A stretch of DNA of 64,000 bases, from the NCBI GenBank assembly GCA_019054805.1, contig JAHQIY010000004.1, positions 186,001 to 250,000 on the forward strand, given 5' to 3'. This DNA comes from Brachionus manjavacas (taxonomy: Eukaryota > Rotifera > Eurotatoria > Ploima > Brachionidae). The notes under the pieces were generated by a model. The model saw only the letters and a program-made list of their open reading frames with translations. It searched no databases and was not told the origin of the DNA. Of this stretch, positions 1 to 11,265 are shown piece by piece; position 1 is the stretch's first letter; each line of letters starts with the position of its first letter. The position numbers and the translations under genes were made by a program.

Positions 1-330
1 TTTTAACTTTGTTACAGAGAGTTTTTTTTGTTTATCGAAATAAAAACTTGATAATTCCGAAAGGTCTTCCCGTGTTGGAAGTTTAAAATTCGGATTTAAA
101 TAATTGCAAAATGGCTTGAAGAATTGATTATCAACGCAACGAAAAGGTAGACTTGCAGTGATAATAAACATAAGGAGAAAATAAGATGGATCTTTCTCCC
201 TTTGATTGTTTTCAAATTTTTTAAATAATTTTATACCATGTTTATTGTCCGAATGACGAATCATTTTGCCAGTTGAATTGTCATTTTCGGCAAATTCCAA
301 ATTACAATTTTCATTACTTTTTTTTACCAT
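1..330 (-). pseudogene. hAT/BED-type transposase N-terminal fragment, cut by window edge
   Basis: Reading the minus strand from an ATG at 328-330 gives an open frame of about 110 codons that runs off the window. It contains an H-x4-H end of a BED-like finger (IRHSDNKH) followed by a stretch with LPFRCVDNQFFKPF, LNPNFKLP and R-x-L spacing. That arrangement is typical of the region after the BED finger in animal hAT transposases (ZBED-like proteins). A TAA lies in frame a few codons upstream of the ATG, where further finger cysteines would be expected, so the N-terminus is probably damaged. The fragment is not next to visible terminal repeats; the rest lies outside the window. It could be a domesticated ZBED gene rather than a transposon. 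Confidence 0.55.
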
Positions 331-420
331 GCATTTTTTTTACTCGACTTGGCAAAATGTCACCTTTTTCATTTTGCCTACCAATGAAATTTAATTTAAG
401 CATTTTCAGTTGAAAATAAT

Positions 421-1920
421 CCCAACATTTGGATGTCTTTTTATATGATAATTTATCTTTATTTATGATAATTTATAAACTTGCTCAGTAACTAGATTTT
501 AATTTAAAAAATTTCCAATGCACACTATAACATGGTTATAAACTTCGAAGTCATTTTTCTTATGAATCATTAAAATTAGTATATTCAGATCTAGTTAATT
601 TTTGAAGTGGCATTTTCGAAAATATTTTTTGATTAATTAATTATTAATTTTAATTTCAAATATATATCCAAAGATAATTTTTTTTTATCTTAAATTTTTT
701 TTTAAAAATTGAAATAAAAAATTTAAAAAAAAAAATTATTTAAATGAAGTTAAACTCACAGAATAATAACCGGAACTTTTAATGTTTAGAATGGGTTTTT
801 TACTTTTAAAAAATTCTCAAATTTATTTTACATGTACTTAATTTTTTAATTAATATTATGATGAGGATTCATTTACACTACCGTTATTTTAAATGAAATT
901 TTTGCTAATTAACATCGCCCTAAAAGCCCATGAATTTGGTTTTTGACTCGAAAATATTGAATTATTCGATAGCAAATGTGAAAATCTAAGCAATCGGAAG
1001 CAAACTAATGACAAAATTTTAAATTTTGATTTTATATTAAGTCAAAAATACTTTTTTTAGGCTTCAAAACCAAATTCTTTAGCTTTTAGTGAGGCGTTTA
1101 AAACAAATATTTACTGTAAAAATTATATAAATTAGAAAATTAAATTTAGTGTAAAAAATCTAAATTAATTTTTTATATTTAATTTTTTATAAATAAAAAA
1201 TTAAATAATAAAAATTAAACGGTTTGATATAAAGTTTTTGCATTCTGATTAATATTGACGAGTAAATTGCTAATTGTTTAACTTAAAAACTCAATAAATA
1301 GTTTTAATTGATTCGTTTAAGAACAAGTATCTGTGGAAGGATTTTGTTTTATAGAGTTCAGGTACCGCTGCTAAACTCTCTGCCTCGTGGTGAAAAAGGT
1401 TAAAAAATTAGATATTTTTGCCAAGTTTGAAACTAATTATTAAAAATACAATCTAGTTTAATTTCTAATTGGTTTAATTTTTTGTGTTTGAATTACAAAA
1501 TGTTTCCAATATTGAAATTACATTGAAAAAGTGTCATGTCTAAAATTTTTTTTTGATTAGTCTCAAATAAAAAAAAAGGTTTAAATTTATATTGCATGAA
1601 AACCTTTGTTTTTTTTTCATCTGCAGTTCTATGGATCATCGTTTGATTTTGACGAATTTTTAATTTCAATTCCACAAACATTACATTTTACCAAATCAAA
1701 GTCACAAAAGAAGCGAAAAGAAGCTCCCAAATTAATTCAAAAAAATCACTATAATATTTTTAAAAAAAAATCTTAATTTCTTACCATTTTTGCCTAATCT
1801 GATAAGCTGTTTGTTAGGTTAAGGTTTTTATTGTTCCTTAAAATAAAGTTCAAATTTCTTGAGTCATTTTTCTTTAATTTTTCTTTTAGATTTAGCGGGG
1901 AATAGAAATGCAATAGACAT
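421..1920. other. AT-rich spacer, no gene seen
   Basis: Homopolymer-rich AT sequence with stops in all frames. No conserved motif, TIR pair or RNA gene was recognised. A segment near 1820 (aggtttttattgttcctta) recurs near 13205 in the same orientation. Confidence 0.5.
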
Positions 1921-1923
1921 TTA

Positions 1924-2005
1924 TGATTAATTTTTGAATTAAAGAACAAATATATTAACCAACAAACGATTCCTTTTTAGATGAGTAAAAAGGTTTCTAT
2001 TTTTT
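1924..2005 (+). repeat. Remnant of an LRAT-gene 3' flank
   Basis: This stretch (attaaccaacaaac and tttagatgagt) matches, in matching gene orientation, the sequence just downstream of the stop of the second LRAT gene (11758-11830, minus strand). It sits directly upstream of the first LRAT unit, which begins near 2080. The simplest reading is that an LRAT copy once lay upstream in tandem and was deleted, leaving only its 3' flank. Confidence 0.5.
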
Positions 2006-2231
2006 AGGAGATGAATGATTAATTATATTTCTTTTTTTAAGATAAAAAAATAAAAAAAATAGGTATTGGCACTAGCCAAAATCTATAAAGCACACGTGAA
2101 AAATTATCATTTAAAAATTATTTTGGGAATTTGACCCAAAAATTTAAAATGATAATTCTGATTGAAAAAAATTAAACTTTTTTTTTCAAATTTAGATAAT
2201 TTGCATTTAAAAAGAATTCTGAATCAAAAAA

Positions 2232-3053
2232 ATGAATGATACAGAATTTTCGAAAATTTTGTCTAATTCTCTTCCAATTAATGTAATCAAGCAAATAAAC
2301 GATACAACTATTTTGGGTCAGAAATATGTGATTGTTGTGAATAAAATTTTGTGGTACAAAATAAGAGTTTTTTTGAAAGAAGATCATTTGGATAAAAGAC
2401 AAAAATTAACTGAGTACCATTGGTCGCAGCATTTAACAGAAGAGGGTGTTGAAAATCACATTAAATGGATTAAAGCACGTCTCAACAGAACTCCTTTGCT
2501 ATTTTTTGAACAAATCGATCATTTGCGCCAAAATCTAAATTATTATATTTCTAAAATTAAAATTGACGATGGATGTAAAATTAATCCAGAAAAATATTTT
2601 AATGCAGGTGACCATCTGTCTTTTACCCGAAAAGATGGTATTTTCGACTGTATTTATATTGGCAATAAGAAAGTAGTACATATTATTTCCGAAAAAGAAG
2701 CTTCGTCCAAAAGATGTGCAAAAGCCAAGGAAGTTTCGTGGGAAAAGTATGTTGGAATTGACGACAATGGCAACGTTCCATATCATGGGACTGTTTATGT
2801 AGTCGTTCAAAGACTTAGAATAAGAAAACCAAAAGAAATTGTAGAAGGAGCGAAAGAGCTTTCTTCAAAAGTGTATCCAAAAGACCGATACAATTTTTCA
2901 TGGAAAAATAGTCAGCACTTTGCTACATATTGCTGCATTGGTAAGGAATTACCGTATGGAGTTATGCAAATTTTTGCTAATACGAATATTAGGCAAGAAC
3001 CAGGTCCATTTCAAATCTTAAGCGAATTATCCTCTCCTTTGTTAATAGACTAA
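2232..3053 (+). CDS. LRAT/NlpC-P60-like protein with catalytic Cys replaced by Ser (copy 1)
   Basis: Intronless, 273 residues, ATG at 2232. An N-terminal region of about 100 residues of unknown function precedes an LRAT-type domain: FNAGDHLSFTR near residue 125, CIYIGNKKVVHI near 141-152, and YNFSWKNSQHFATYCC near 224-239. In LRAT and HRASLS enzymes the last block is normally N-C-E-H-F, the Cys being the acyl-accepting nucleophile; here it is N-S-Q-H-F. The second family His (VVH) is kept, whereas the first catalytic His aligns with Phe. The protein is therefore probably a pseudoenzyme or uses another chemistry. No signal peptide or membrane anchor is evident. Its first ~90 residues and its upstream region are nearly identical to the inverted copy at 11.8-12.7 kb. 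Confidence 0.75.
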   Translation: MNDTEFSKILSNSLPINVIKQINDTTILGQKYVIVVNKILWYKIRVFLKEDHLDKRQKLTEYHWSQHLTEEGVENHIKWIKARLNRTPLLFFEQIDHLRQNLNYYISKIKIDDGCKINPEKYFNAGDHLSFTRKDGIFDCIYIGNKKVVHIISEKEASSKRCAKAKEVSWEKYVGIDDNGNVPYHGTVYVVVQRLRIRKPKEIVEGAKELSSKVYPKDRYNFSWKNSQHFATYCCIGKELPYGVMQIFANTNIRQEPGPFQILSELSSPLLID

Positions 3054-3439
3054 CGAAATTGTTTTTTATTTTTTTAGGCAGCTAATTGAATTTTTTAGGA
3101 GCTGAAAATAAATCGATTTGTGGAAACTTTAATTGACCTTCACAATAAAAATATAAATAAAAAAAATTAAAAATTTATTTAAAAACGATATGTTGAAATT
3201 TAGAGACAAAAAAAGTTAATAAGAAAAAATTAATAAAAAAACAACTAATTGAAAAATGCTCGATTTTTGTATTTATTAATCTCAATAATTACTATTCATT
3301 TTTTTCTTTTAAGTCAAATTAAATTTGTTTTTTTTTTCCGCTTTTCGATTCGTTCAAATCGAGCTTGGAGTCTATATTAGCAGACCATCAGCGATGGATA
3401 CTTCATTCAGGGTAAAAACAGATTTTTTTCCTTGCAAAA

Positions 3440-4300
3440 TTAAGTTTCTGAGAGTTCAGGAAAAAAAGACCAAATTGTTAGGTATCACTTACACAATGGA
3501 GTTGGATATTCGATATTTCTTGATTTGAAACCTTGTCTTTATTCTTCCACCAGTCTCACGACCAGTGGTTCAGAATGACTGAATCCTGCCCTAACATATC
3601 TCTCACTAAATTAAAAAAGTCTATTGGAAACAGTTAGTAGTTTAAATTAATTTGAAAGCCTCTTGATGCATAATTTTCGAGGGGTTATCATGTTTCAGCT
3701 TCAAAATAGATCGAACTGCTGAATTTTGAAGTTGAAGTTTTTTGATGTTTGTTCTTGAGAATGATTTTAAACAAGGAAAAGCATAATCCAAGATTGTTCC
3801 TATCTAAGATTTAAAAAGATTACCTGAGGTTTTTCATTTTAGACCACATTTCCTATTTGAGAGATATTTTATTAAGTTGGGCCTTAAATTACAGCCTTCT
3901 TTTAATTCATCAAACATTTGAACAAATGTATATTTTGAGTCCAATGTGTTGCCTTAGAATTTTACTTTTTCTTCATTATTTAAATTGTTACCATTAATTT
4001 TAAGGTCAAAATTGATTCTGGTTTTTCTCACAAAGATTATGTAACATGAATTTTCAATAGAATTTTTAATTTTCCATCTGAAAAGCCATCTTTCAGATAA
4101 AGAGGTAAATTAAATTAAATTAGCTTGTAATTTAATCCATCGCGCCAATTTCTATCAAAAGCTTAAAAATTTCGAAAAAAAAGAGAACAAACTTTTTTCG
4201 TTCGATTAAAGGACTCTTCAACTTTTTGAATAAGAGAGAAAAGATTATCTGCAGTGCGTCTAATATGCTTAAGCTTTTCATTATTTTTCATAAAAAAATA
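3440..4300 (-). mobile_element. LINE-A fragment (RT C-terminal region and 3' part)
   Basis: The reverse complement matches the 3' half of the longer LINE at 6.3-8.9 kb: the conserved C-terminal tail (agagatatgttagggcagg, actggtggaagaataa) lies near 3540-3600. The N-S-A-V-R-S-I-L-K region follows near 3720, and an upstream RT piece with RRTADNLFSLIQK spans about 4180-4260. It is decayed by stops and short indels. Confidence 0.7.
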
Positions 4301-4379
4301 GAAAAAATAAAAGACTTTCTTTGATGATGTGTTTGTTACATTTATGAAATACAATATTTTGGAAGACAATATTTTTATC

Positions 4380-4760
4380 TAAAACTTAGAATGACGAATC
4401 TATATTTCTTAGATTCTTCTAGAATTATTATTTTGTTGTTTTGTTTCTAATTAAAATTCCATTTATTATTATTTTACAAAAGATGCCGATGATAGTTTAG
4501 AATCTTCTAGATGATATGGTTTTAATAAAATAACATTATTAAAATAATGGACACGTATTAGGTGTGCCATCAAATACTGTAGAATTCTATCTTTATAAAT
4601 AGGGAATCGAATTCTTAGCTAAATCATTATTCACTTCGACTAACACAATTTATATTTTATTTTAAATAAACAATTAAAACAATTAATAATATTCTTATAT
4701 TATTATTCTAATACCTTGTTATAAGTCCCATCTCAGTGCGCAGCAGACCGAGACCTGTAA
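4380..4760. other. Possible LTR remnant next to gypsy pol
   Basis: The stretch contains a TATAAATA box near 4594, polyadenylation-like motifs and a change to higher GC near 4735. It abuts the gypsy-like pol fragment at 4.79-5.15 kb, so it may be part of an LTR. No TG..CA ends or second LTR copy were found, so this remains a guess. Confidence 0.25.
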
Positions 4761-4789
4761 CTTGTTTTCTAATCTTCCTAATCTTCCGA

Positions 4790-5145
4790 ATCTTCCTTCA
4801 TACGATGTTAGGTCCGCAATAGTGCAGGTGCTCTTGATGAAACGCGGACTCCATGAGAGACTGCATAAGAAACTACGCAACGTTTTTGCATCTTTTGGCT
4901 TTATTGCCTCTTTGATGGCTCTGACGCGGTCTTCCGTTGGCGAAATGTCATCTGGGTTGAACTGCAGACCGAAAAACGTCAGATCTGGTTTGTAAAATTT
5001 GGATTTTTCAATATTTAGCGTGTTAACCTTTTCCTCTAGACGTTATAAAACTGCCATTAAGTTGTTGTGGTGCTCTTACTGTGTTTTGCCGCGAATGTCA
5101 TCTGTCATGTTGATTTGGCCTGGGATGTCCGCCAACATTATTGAT
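4790..5145 (-). mobile_element. Ty3/gypsy-like pol fragment (RT end and connection region)
   Basis: The reverse complement encodes, with a few stops, a sequence with D-D-I near its start, GKTQ-EHHNNLMAVL, LTFFGLQFNPDDISP, then DRVRAIKEA and AKTLRSFLCSLSW with RFI. This is the order seen downstream of the catalytic motif in Ty3/gypsy reverse transcriptases: H-x-x-H-L, then FFGH, then KV-x-AI, then RSFLG and the ..RFI.. motif. The GC content is clearly higher than the flanks. The plus-strand open frame here is a shadow. The remainder of pol is missing. Confidence 0.75.
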
Positions 5146-5169
5146 CGAGAGACTTAAATAAAAATTTGA

Positions 5170-5290
5170 TTCGACTTTGAATTGAATCAGAGATATGTTG
5201 GAGCAGGTTTGAGTATTTCTGTTTCATTGGTTGTCAGACTGGTGAAAGAATATAGAAAGGATTCCGAATCAAGACATACTCTTTAATCAA
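5170..5290 (+). mobile_element. LINE-A 3' fragment
   Basis: Short plus-strand copy of the LINE-A C-terminal tail (agagatatgttggagcaggt, gttgtcagactggtgaaag) matching 8550-8625. It is 5' truncated, as is usual for target-primed insertions. Confidence 0.6.
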
Positions 5291-5349
5291 TTTTTTTTTA
5301 AATTTTACATTTTTCAATTAATAAAATGTAAATTTTTTCATTTATACAA

Positions 5350-5605
5350 ATTTTTTCTGTAGATGGGGGCTTATTACAAAAAAGAAAAGTTAAATTTTCA
5401 TTTTGAGCTTGAATTTCAAGAGAAATTGCTTCAAACTCATTATGAAATAAACAATTGATAATTTTGATGTTTTTTTTATCAAAAAAAGTAAGCCTTCACC
5501 GTCTCTTGTCCTTTCTTTGAGTTAAATTGATAATTTGGTTCATTGAAAAAAGAATGAGGTATTGCTTCATCTAGTTTTGTTTCGTTCAGTGAAATTATGT
5601 CAAAA
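5350..5605 (-). mobile_element. LINE-A endonuclease fragment
   Basis: The reverse complement encodes SLNETKLDEAIP followed by FEPNYQF-like residues and further on EFEAISLEIQ. E-T-K-L is the metal-binding glutamate motif of the apurinic-type (EEP) endonuclease of non-LTR retrotransposons. It lies upstream of the part of the endonuclease kept in the 6.3 kb copy. Frames are broken. Confidence 0.6.
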
Positions 5606-5610
5606 ATCTG

Positions 5611-6290
5611 AAGTGAAATAATTCTAAGTATCTCATCCTTTTTTGAAAATGGTGGACTATATTTAAATGTAAAATATTCAAATTATTTTTATGAGAAGTA
5701 TCTTTCTCGAATTTAAATTTGCATTGGACAACAAAGGTAATTTTTAACCAAAAAACCATGAATAAAAATTCAGATAAATTAAAAATTATTGTCCCCTTAA
5801 TTGTGTGTTTCTGGTTAAAAAAATTGATTGAGAACAGGTATGCTATCGTTATCAATCGTTTAAAAAATATTTAAGATTATTTTTTTATGCAAAATTACTT
5901 AATTTAACAACTGAATTAGTAAAAATAAAAAAAAAATTATTCTTATTTACAAATCTAAAACCTTTTTTTTCGTTAACGTTATTAACATTTTTTTTTCATT
6001 TTTTTTTTGACCAAATATTAAAATAAAAGATCAAAGTCGATGCAATTTTAACAAGAGGTTAAAGTTTATTTAGTGTCTAATTTAGTTTTTTCTAGTGTCT
6101 AAAATAATTTATTTAGAATCAATGTAAAAATTTCTAAAATAGTTTTTCTAACACCTAATTTGATTTAATTAGTACATAAAATAGTAGCAGTAGTACCGAA
6201 ATGTTAATTGATTAAATGTTCTATTTAAAGAAATAAGTGAATAGATTCTTAGCTGTTACACTTGAGTAATTAATAAAAAAGTTATATAAA
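5611..6290. other. AT-rich spacer, no gene seen
   Basis: Low-complexity AT sequence between two LINE-A pieces. No supported feature. Confidence 0.5.
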
Positions 6291-6297
6291 ATGAATC

Positions 6298-8906
6298 GTG
6301 ATTCTAAAAAAAATGAACTTAGGAAAGAATAATGAATTGTTTAAATTCAGTCTTTATAATCCACCCAATATGCTTCTGAACTTTGAGTTTTTTAAAACTG
6401 TTAATAAAAATTGTAGAAACTACATTTTAGGTGGTGATCTTAACGCAAGAACAAAGCAAATAGGCTGTGTAGGGGAAAATGAAAACGGCCTAATGTTGGA
6501 AAGAATAATCAACGAGTTAGACTTCTCAGTAATCAATGATAAGCGTCCTACTTTCAATATTTTTAATAGGAATTACTTTGAAATTCTTGATCTTTTCTTA
6601 GTTTCATCTTCATTAATTGACAAAATTACCGACTTTTGTGTCCTAAATAGTCAAGACATGACTAGTGACCATTTCCCAATCGAAGCATCGATTTCTATGG
6701 GCTATCAATTAGAAAATAAATCAGCAGCTAAAAAGTTTAACTATAAGAAAGCAAACTGGCAATTATTCAGCGAGATTTTAAATTCTCAAATAGTGAATAT
6801 CACTGAAAGTTCCCTCACAATAGATCAACTAAATGATAAAATTACAGAAAAAATTATTTCTACTTCACATAAAAGCATTCCTTATCATTCGCAGAAAATC
6901 TACAAAACCAGTCTTCCCCCGAACATTGTTATTCTGATAAAAGAACGCAGGAAAGTAAGAAGAAACTTTCAAAAAACTCGCTGTCAAAAGCTCAGTAGAT
7001 AAAACCCACTTACAAGTAGACCTTTTTGGAAAAAAATCAATAAATTTAGAACAAAAAAAGGATCAAATTTAATCCCAAATTTGTTTTCAAATGACAATGA
7101 ATTCAAAACTAATGAAGAAAAGGGAAAATGCTTTGGAGAACTCTTATCTTCAATATTTAGTCCTAATTCTGATTTAATTGATACTAAGAAAGATTTCGAA
7201 ATACTTAATTCTAACTCTGAATTTTTAGAAGTATGATCAGTGTAATTTTAATGATCTAATTTGCTTAAATGAATTAATAATTGCTTTAAAAAGATTGAAA
7301 AATAAACCGGCATCAGGACCTGACCAAATACATAATTTAAATTTATAAAAAACTTACCTAGAAATTCATCAATAGAAATCGTAGAACTTTTTAATTTATC
7401 TCGTAGAAAAGTAAGGTCTCGAAAGCGTAGAAAACTTCGAACATTATAATGATCCAAAAAAAGGCATCTAGTTTACAAAATCCTTTAAATTATAGACCAA
7501 TTAGTATAACGAGTCGCTTAGGAAAGTTACTGGAACGAATAATTTATTCAAGATTATACAATTTTTTGGAACATAATTCACTCCTTATCCAGGAGCAATC
7601 TGGATAAGGAGTGAATTGAGTGAAACCGGCGAACATCAGATAATTTATTCGTTTTAATTCAAAAAATTGAGGAATCATTTAATAGAAAAAAAATAGTTTG
7701 TGGCCTTTTTTTGATATTTCTTAAGCCTTTTTAGGGTTTGGCATGAGGGTTTACTCTTTAAATTGATTAAAATAAATCCACCTCATTACTTGACTAACTG
7801 GATTAGATCCTTTTTAGATAGTAGGACATTAAAGGTAAATGTGAATGACCACTTGAGCGACGAATATCAAAAAACTGCCTTTAAGGCTCAGTAATTAATA
7901 CTCTTTTATTTAGTAAATATATTAGTGACATTCCCAAAAAAACAAAACAAATGACGAAGTCTCTCTGATTTTCGCAGATGATCTAGTAACATTCTTCATT
8001 TATAATAAAAAGGGGAACTTGGAAAATAAGTTAAATAAATACACCAACGAACTAGAACAATGGCTTATTAAATGGAAAATGAAGATATCAGTTGAAAAGT
8101 CGTGTTCAGTAGTCTTTTCTAGGTACAAAAAAGAGGGTGATAATCTAAACTTATAAATTTATGGAAAAAGAATAATGAACCAAAAAGAAATCAAGTTTCT
8201 TGGTATAAAATTTGATTCAAAATTAAATTTAAAAATATTGGTAGACGAAATTAAAGAACGCTCCAACAAAAGGCTAAATATTATTAAGATATTGTCAAAT
8301 AAAAAATGGGGTCTCAATCAAAACACACTAGGAAATTTATATAAATCTTTAGTCGGATCTATTTTAGACTATTCTTTTCCTTGCTTGAATTCATTTTCAG
8401 AAAATAATATCAAAAAACTTCATGCAATTCAGAATTCAGCAGTAAGATCAATCCTTAAATTAAAATATGATACTCCCTCCAACATCGTGCATCATGAAGA
8501 TTTTAATAAACTTAAATTACTAGCAGTCTCAAATCGGCTTTTTGAGTGTAGTGAGAGATATGTTGGGACAGGACTAAGTCATTCTATTCCATTGGTTGTA
8601 AGACTGGTGGAGGAATAGAAAGAAGGTTTCGAATCGAAATTTATTGAATATCCAACTCCATTGTGTAATTGCTACCTTACTATTTCCTCCTTTTTTCCTG
8701 AAACCTGAACTTTGTAAACATTTGCCACATGTAACAATCTATGTCTTCTAAACTTTCGTTTTTTTTTTTTCAGCTTATTTATTTTATTTTGATTTTTTTA
8801 TCTCATTTTATTAACTTTAATTTTATTTTTTATTTTGATTTTGATTTTTCTTAATTTATTCTGAAGGAGCCCTAGCTCGCTACAGAAAACAAATAAATTA
8901 ATTAAA
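6298..8906 (+). mobile_element. LINE-A copy: EEP endonuclease plus reverse transcriptase, decayed
   Basis: The longest copy of the main LINE family. The endonuclease is in a frame at 6298-7002 with [19 protein letters not shown] and the catalytic SDHFPI near its end. The RT follows in broken frames: KRLKNKPASGPDQ near 7290, NPLNYRPISI near 7480, FADDLVTFF near 7972, [17 protein letters not shown] near 8060, then a clean frame 8175-8618 (FLGIKFDSKLN to RLVEE). A 3' tail with ctgaaggagccctagctcg leads to aaataaattaattaaaa near 8906. The 5' end is truncated inside the endonuclease. EEP plus RT with a C-terminal tail fits the Jockey/CR1 side of LINEs. An unusual perfect hairpin interrupts the RT at 7576-7616. 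Confidence 0.85.
7576..7616. repeat. Perfect 17-bp inverted repeat inside LINE-A RT
   Basis: Arms 7576-7592 and 7600-7616 (ctccttatccag / ctggataaggag) with a 7-base loop. The second arm stands where the RT frame should continue after SLLIQEQSG; the normal frame resumes soon after with RTSDNL-like codons. The second arm looks like a templated copy of the first. Confidence 0.8.
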
Positions 8907-9189
8907 AAATAATAATAAGCTAATAAAGAAATTTTATACAATACCTTCTATTTCAACACATGAGTGGACATTGGGTCACAATTGGTATACACTCAAAAAA
9001 CGAATAATCCAATTGAAAATTAATGATAGTTAATGATATTTTGATAGTTAATTAAAGGGGTTTGGTACACATTTAATAATTAACATCAACAGTGAATCTT
9101 GAGAATCTTTTCAATGTAGTTGTCCATATTGGAAAAAACACTTTTTTTGTAAAAATATCATTGGGATTGCATACTCACTTTTATTTGAA

Positions 9190-9471
9190 AGATTTCCAAG
9201 TTTAGACCTGGGTATTGAAAAAAAATCACAGAGAGGAAAGAGAGGAAGAAGAAAAAGATGTGCTCCAGCGTTACAAAGAAATTCGTTTGGACCTCTAAAA
9301 TCAGCACTTTTTAACTATACAGTTCCATCTACTTCAACAGCTTTACAAGTAACAAATGAACCTTCTCCTAAGAAGCCAGGAAGACCTAGAAAATTAGTAG
9401 AAACTCAAACGCCAGCTGTTGAAACTCAAGCTAAAAAAAGAGGAAGACCAAAAAAAGTTTGCCTTGAATAA
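9190..9471 (+). pseudogene. C-terminal fragment of an AT-hook protein
   Basis: An open frame without a local ATG ends at TAA 9469-9471. It contains a basic cluster (RGKRGRRKR) and two AT-hook cores, KPGRPRK and KRGRPKK, the latter a few residues from the stop. AT-hooks bind the minor groove of AT-rich DNA. C-terminal AT-hooks are common in transposase genes, which fits this TE-rich block, but no transposase domain is preserved upstream, so the parent gene is not identified. Confidence 0.5.
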
Positions 9472-9644
9472 TACTCTTCTATTTGTTTTTTCTTTATTTT
9501 TTTCATTTTCGATTATGAGCTAGATAAATTGAATTAGACATTTGGTATTGTTTTTATGTGTTTTATTGAATTTAATTAGACACTGAAAGATTAGTAATCC
9601 TTTTTACAAGTAACATTAGCTTTAAATTATTAATTCTACATCGA

Positions 9645-9776
9645 GTCCAGTTGAAAGACAAAATAGTGACGACACGGATTATGAAATGGATTATAAACAT
9701 AGAGAAGTGAATCAGAGTGAATTTGCTGAAAAAGCTAAAAATTATTTTGATAATTTCTCAACAACCAAGAGATAGG
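9645..9776 (+). pseudogene. Short acidic coding fragment, unrecognised
   Basis: Open frame with SSPVERQNSDDTDYEMDY and a following charged helix, ending at TAG 9774-9776. It has no start codon and no recognised family. It follows the AT-hook fragment on the same strand and may be another piece of the same lost gene. Confidence 0.25.
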
Positions 9777-9779
9777 GCG

Positions 9780-10735
9780 AGAATTTCTCAGTTACGAATT
9801 GACTGATTTTTGGAGAGTGATATTCTTCTTACAAGTTATTAACTTCTTATCACATAGTTATTGACTTCAGATTATAAAAAAGAAAAAATTTCATTTTAAA
9901 GTTTCTTCATCATATTTCTATATAAGAACCCACTTCAACTTCAAATATTGGTATTATGATGAAGGGAATCAAAAAATTGACGCTGTTACGAACCAGTGAT
10001 TTAAAAAAACTAAGAGATCTTCGAAACTTATTAATGGGCTACATAAATTTTTTTTTCTATTTTCTCAAGTAATTTTTCTACATTTAAAAAAAAATATTTT
10101 AGTCGGCTTCAAAGAAATATAGTCGACTTTTTTAATTTAAAGTCGATTAACAACACTAAAATTGATATCATTCAATTTAACGTCTATTGGTTAAGCGAAT
10201 GATCCTGCTAGAACTAAGAACTCAAAATTCTGGTATTTTTGACTCAGTGAATTGTTTTACACAGAAAAAATAAAAGTTTAGAACGAAGGAGAGATCTTAT
10301 TTACTGCTGCCAAGATCTAAATAATCTTTTTAAATTTTCTTTTTAGCATTTAATGTGATACGAACGCTTTTAATGCATAATAAAAAAACCTACGAAACAA
10401 AAATTTATAGTACAAAGACGGTTGAGTTTAGCATGTTATTATTTTTTCCAAAAGCGCAAAATAAAATGCAACAAAGATCAAAAAAAAACATTTTCGCATT
10501 AAATTTAATGAGTCAGATGTTGTTGCACCTTTAAAAAAGTGTGGTAAGGGTATTGTGTATGAGTTTGTTCAAAAAATTTTCTGATCAAAATTTCATGTCT
10601 GACTTTAATACAAAAAAAAACGCAATCGGATTGATCAATGTTAATGTCATTCATGTCATCAATTGAGTCGTCTTGGTGATTATTAGAGTGAAACTCTGGC
10701 AATAAAGAATCAGTACAAGACATTTTTTAAAATTA
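9780..10735. other. Spacer with a weak minus-strand frame
   Basis: AT-rich sequence. A 72-codon minus-strand frame at 10505-10723 starts with an ATG and has an acidic N-terminal part (DDSIDDMNDINID). It matches nothing I recognise, and I do not call it a gene. Confidence 0.3.
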
Positions 10736-10739
10736 TAAT

Positions 10740-10835
10740 GATTAGGGATTTATTATTTTATTTATCTATTTGCTTTCTGTCCTAAGCTAGAGCTTCTTCA
10801 GAATAAATCATAAAAAGAAAAAAATTATAAATTAA
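10740..10835 (-). mobile_element. LINE-A 3' tail
   Basis: The reverse complement reads ttattctgaagaagctctag and continues to gcaaatagataaataa, matching the LINE-A 3' end at 8857-8906. Only the tail is present. Confidence 0.5.
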
Positions 10836-11265
10836 AAAAAAAAAATTAAAATAAGGTAATTAACCTAAAAAAAACTGTAAAGAAAGTTTAAAAGACATAT
10901 ATTGAATAATTATTAAGCAAAGATTTTAGAAACATATATATGATATTTAAAAAAAATTAATTGTCAAGTAATTTATTCGGTTTACAATTTGATTTTTCAA
11001 TGTTTAATTTGAATAGTCTTCATTTAATTTAATTATTATTTTAATTATTTTTTTTAAGTTATTTATTTTATTTGTCATATAGTAATTAATTTCTCAGTAT
11101 ATTAATTAATTTAGTCAGAAAAAATTTGTCAGCGAATAATTTATTTTAGTCAGAAGGTTAAATACAAGCCTTAAAAAAGTGCTTCTAAATTGAAATAATC
11201 GAATTGAAACCAACTTCCTAACTCAGACCTCTAGTTGTCACAGAATATCCAACCTTGTAAGACCA

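Noticed and set aside
4762-4995. 77-codon plus-strand frame
   Set aside because: Antisense to the gypsy-like RT segment, which explains the coding-like composition.
5595-5855. 86-codon minus-strand frame
   Set aside because: Low-complexity extension adjoining the LINE-A endonuclease fragment; no independent evidence.
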